DNA from: Alphaproteobacteria bacterium | GTDB lineage: Bacteria > Pseudomonadota > Alphaproteobacteria > Rhizobiales > Beijerinckiaceae | Assembly: GCA_016869435.1 (NCBI GenBank) | Contig: VGEB01000009.1 | Coordinates: forward strand, 1-51,098 | DNA length: 51,098 nucleotides | Direction: 5' to 3' | Shown here: positions 50,272-51,098 of the stretch, in pieces | Numbering within the stretch: position 1 is the first letter of the stretch | Layout: every line of letters starts with the position of its first letter | Notes under the pieces: model-generated | Seen by the model: the letters and a program-made list of their open reading frames with translations, nothing else | Told to the model about the DNA's origin: nothing | Databases searched by the model: none | Translations under genes and position numbers: made by a program

Positions 50272-51098
50272 TCAGCCTCCAAAGAACCCCCGCATCGCCG
50301 CAAACAGGCCCTTCCGGCCTTCCGCAGCCGGGGGCGTTTGCATGGCGCCTTCGGCTTGGAGCCGCTCAGCGTCAAGTTCGACGCCGGCGCGCGCGACGAG
50401 CGCGGCGAGCGTCGGCGCTTCATGGGCCGGCGCCCACCCGCCGTCGCGCCGCAAGTCGAGATAGGCGTCGAGCATGTCGGCGGCGTCCGCCGCGCCGACC
50501 TGCTCGAAATGGGCGCGCGCCCGATCGACCGTATCGGCGTCGGCGATCTGGCGCGCGGCGTTCGTCGCTTCGCGCCGCACGCCGTCGTCGAGCGCCAGAG
50601 CGACGCGCGCCTCGCGCAGCGCAGCGGCTTCCGGCTCCTTAAAGAGCGCGCGCAGGAGCCGCGCCTCTTGCATGGCGTCGATGCCCGAATGGGCCATGCC
50701 TCGGGCGCCGCAGGCGTCGAGATAACGCGCCAGGAGAGACGGCGCGCCGCGCGCCCCGGCAGCTTCGGCGCAGGGCCGCACGGACTGCGCGAATTCGCCG
50801 CCGCGCGCAACCGCCGCCGCCAGCGCCGGGTCGGCGCTAAAAGCGCCATAGCCGCCGAACTGCCGAAGCCGCGCGCGGGCAGGCTCGGTCGCGCCGATCA
50901 CAAGCGCGGCGAAACTTACCTGGGCCAGAGGCTCGAGCGCCTCCCACAGACCGGGCGGCTCGAAGCGGGCGGCGACCTCGGCGCGCGAGAGGGCGCTGTT
51001 GAGCGACGCGACAAGCTTGTCGCAGCGGCCTCTCAGCCCGGCGGCGCGTTCCGCCACGGCGCGGGCGGCGGCGCCGGTCGCGGCGCGCGCGCAGTCGG
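50272..51098 (-). CDS. Alanine/arginine-rich protein of unknown function (5' end beyond the window)
   Basis: The frame is open from the window edge to the stop at 50272, so the start may lie outside; the first possible in-window start is GTG 51057. The 260-plus residues are helical and alanine-rich (FAALVIGATEPARARLRQFG, EARLLRALFKEPEAAALREA), with a short Gly/Phe tail AAMRGFFGG. I see no signal peptide, membrane helix or known motif. High-GC coding pattern is strong on this strand and the antisense frames are broken. The following 110 bases are AT-rich with a weak ATTAAG/CTTAAT hairpin at 50189-50206 but no convincing terminator. Confidence 0.6.
   Translation of the reverse strand, partial: DCARAATGAAARAVAERAAGLRGRCDKLVASLNSALSRAEVAARFEPPGLWEALEPLAQVSFAALVIGATEPARARLRQFGGYGAFSADPALAAAVARGGEFAQSVRPCAEAAGARGAPSLLARYLDACGARGMAHSGIDAMQEARLLRALFKEPEAAALREARVALALDDGVRREATNAARQIADADTVDRARAHFEQVGAADAADMLDAYLDLRRDGGWAPAHEAPTLAALVARAGVELDAERLQAEGAMQTPPAAEGRKGLFAAMRGFFGG

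Noticed and set aside
1-51098. Mobile element, prophage, CRISPR, rRNA or tRNA genes
   Set aside because: I saw no transposase or integrase genes, terminal repeats, regular repeat-spacer pattern or tRNA-like clover-leaf; gene content is ordinary chromosomal.

Overview
The window is GC-rich chromosomal DNA from an alphaproteobacterium, most likely of the order Hyphomicrobiales (Rhizobiales). Codon use, gene families and operon style all fit. A methylotroph or methanotroph-like Methylocystaceae/Beijerinckiaceae relative is plausible, because CopC, PepSY, HupE, DUF4331 and PpsA genes occur together, but I cannot fix the genus. I saw no rRNA, tRNA, CRISPR array, phage or insertion sequence. Both window ends cut through genes.

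About 0.3-12.7 kb is a complete assimilatory nitrate/nitrite locus. The ANTAR antiterminator NasT and its nitrate sensor NasS overlap by 4 bases. A 389-base non-coding stretch follows. It carries a good sigma-54 promoter and, at the predicted transcript start, two hairpins whose six-base loops both have A at position 1 and G at position 4, the hallmark of an ANTAR-protein RNA target. Then come six tightly packed genes: a NirB/NasC-like FAD oxidoreductase, NirA-type sirohaem nitrite reductase, a CysJ-like flavoprotein without a flavodoxin domain, molybdopterin nitrate reductase NasA with a C-terminal [2Fe-2S] domain, a NarK-type transporter, and a PP2C phosphatase-protein kinase fusion with a membrane tail.

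About 12.7-19.7 kb is an envelope and metal-related region. It holds two paralogous membrane proteins in tandem, a PepSY membrane protein behind a palindromic operator candidate, an unknown membrane-anchored protein, a CopC-like protein, a HupE/UreJ-type membrane protein with its own near-perfect 24-base palindrome, and two adjacent HdeA/HdeB-like periplasmic proteins ending in a clear terminator.

About 20.1-42.7 kb is central carbon and amino-acid catabolism. ATP-dependent PEP carboxykinase is followed by the leucine route (isovaleryl-CoA dehydrogenase, both methylcrotonyl-CoA carboxylase subunits, an enoyl-CoA hydratase, HMG-CoA lyase). Then come valine-route enzymes (isobutyryl-CoA dehydrogenase, 3-hydroxyisobutyryl-CoA hydrolase), a thiolase and a branched-chain 2-oxoacid dehydrogenase E1alpha-E1beta-E2 operon. 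The phenylalanine/tyrosine route (HPPD, homogentisate dioxygenase, fumarylacetoacetase, with maleylacetoacetate isomerase and phenylalanine hydroxylase on the other strand) is next, and the last two valine enzymes (MmsA, MmsB) close the block. The products are acetyl-CoA, acetoacetate, fumarate and propionyl-CoA. PEP carboxykinase here and PEP synthase at 47-49 kb could take C4 and C3 acids to PEP.

About 42.8-51.1 kb holds a DUF4331 protein, a DUF992 secreted protein, a tiny DUF3309 membrane protein that lacks a normal start codon, a periplasmic cupin, a Ca2+/H+ antiporter, PEP synthase, a coiled-coil protein behind a possible CtrA box, and a truncated alanine-rich protein of unknown function.
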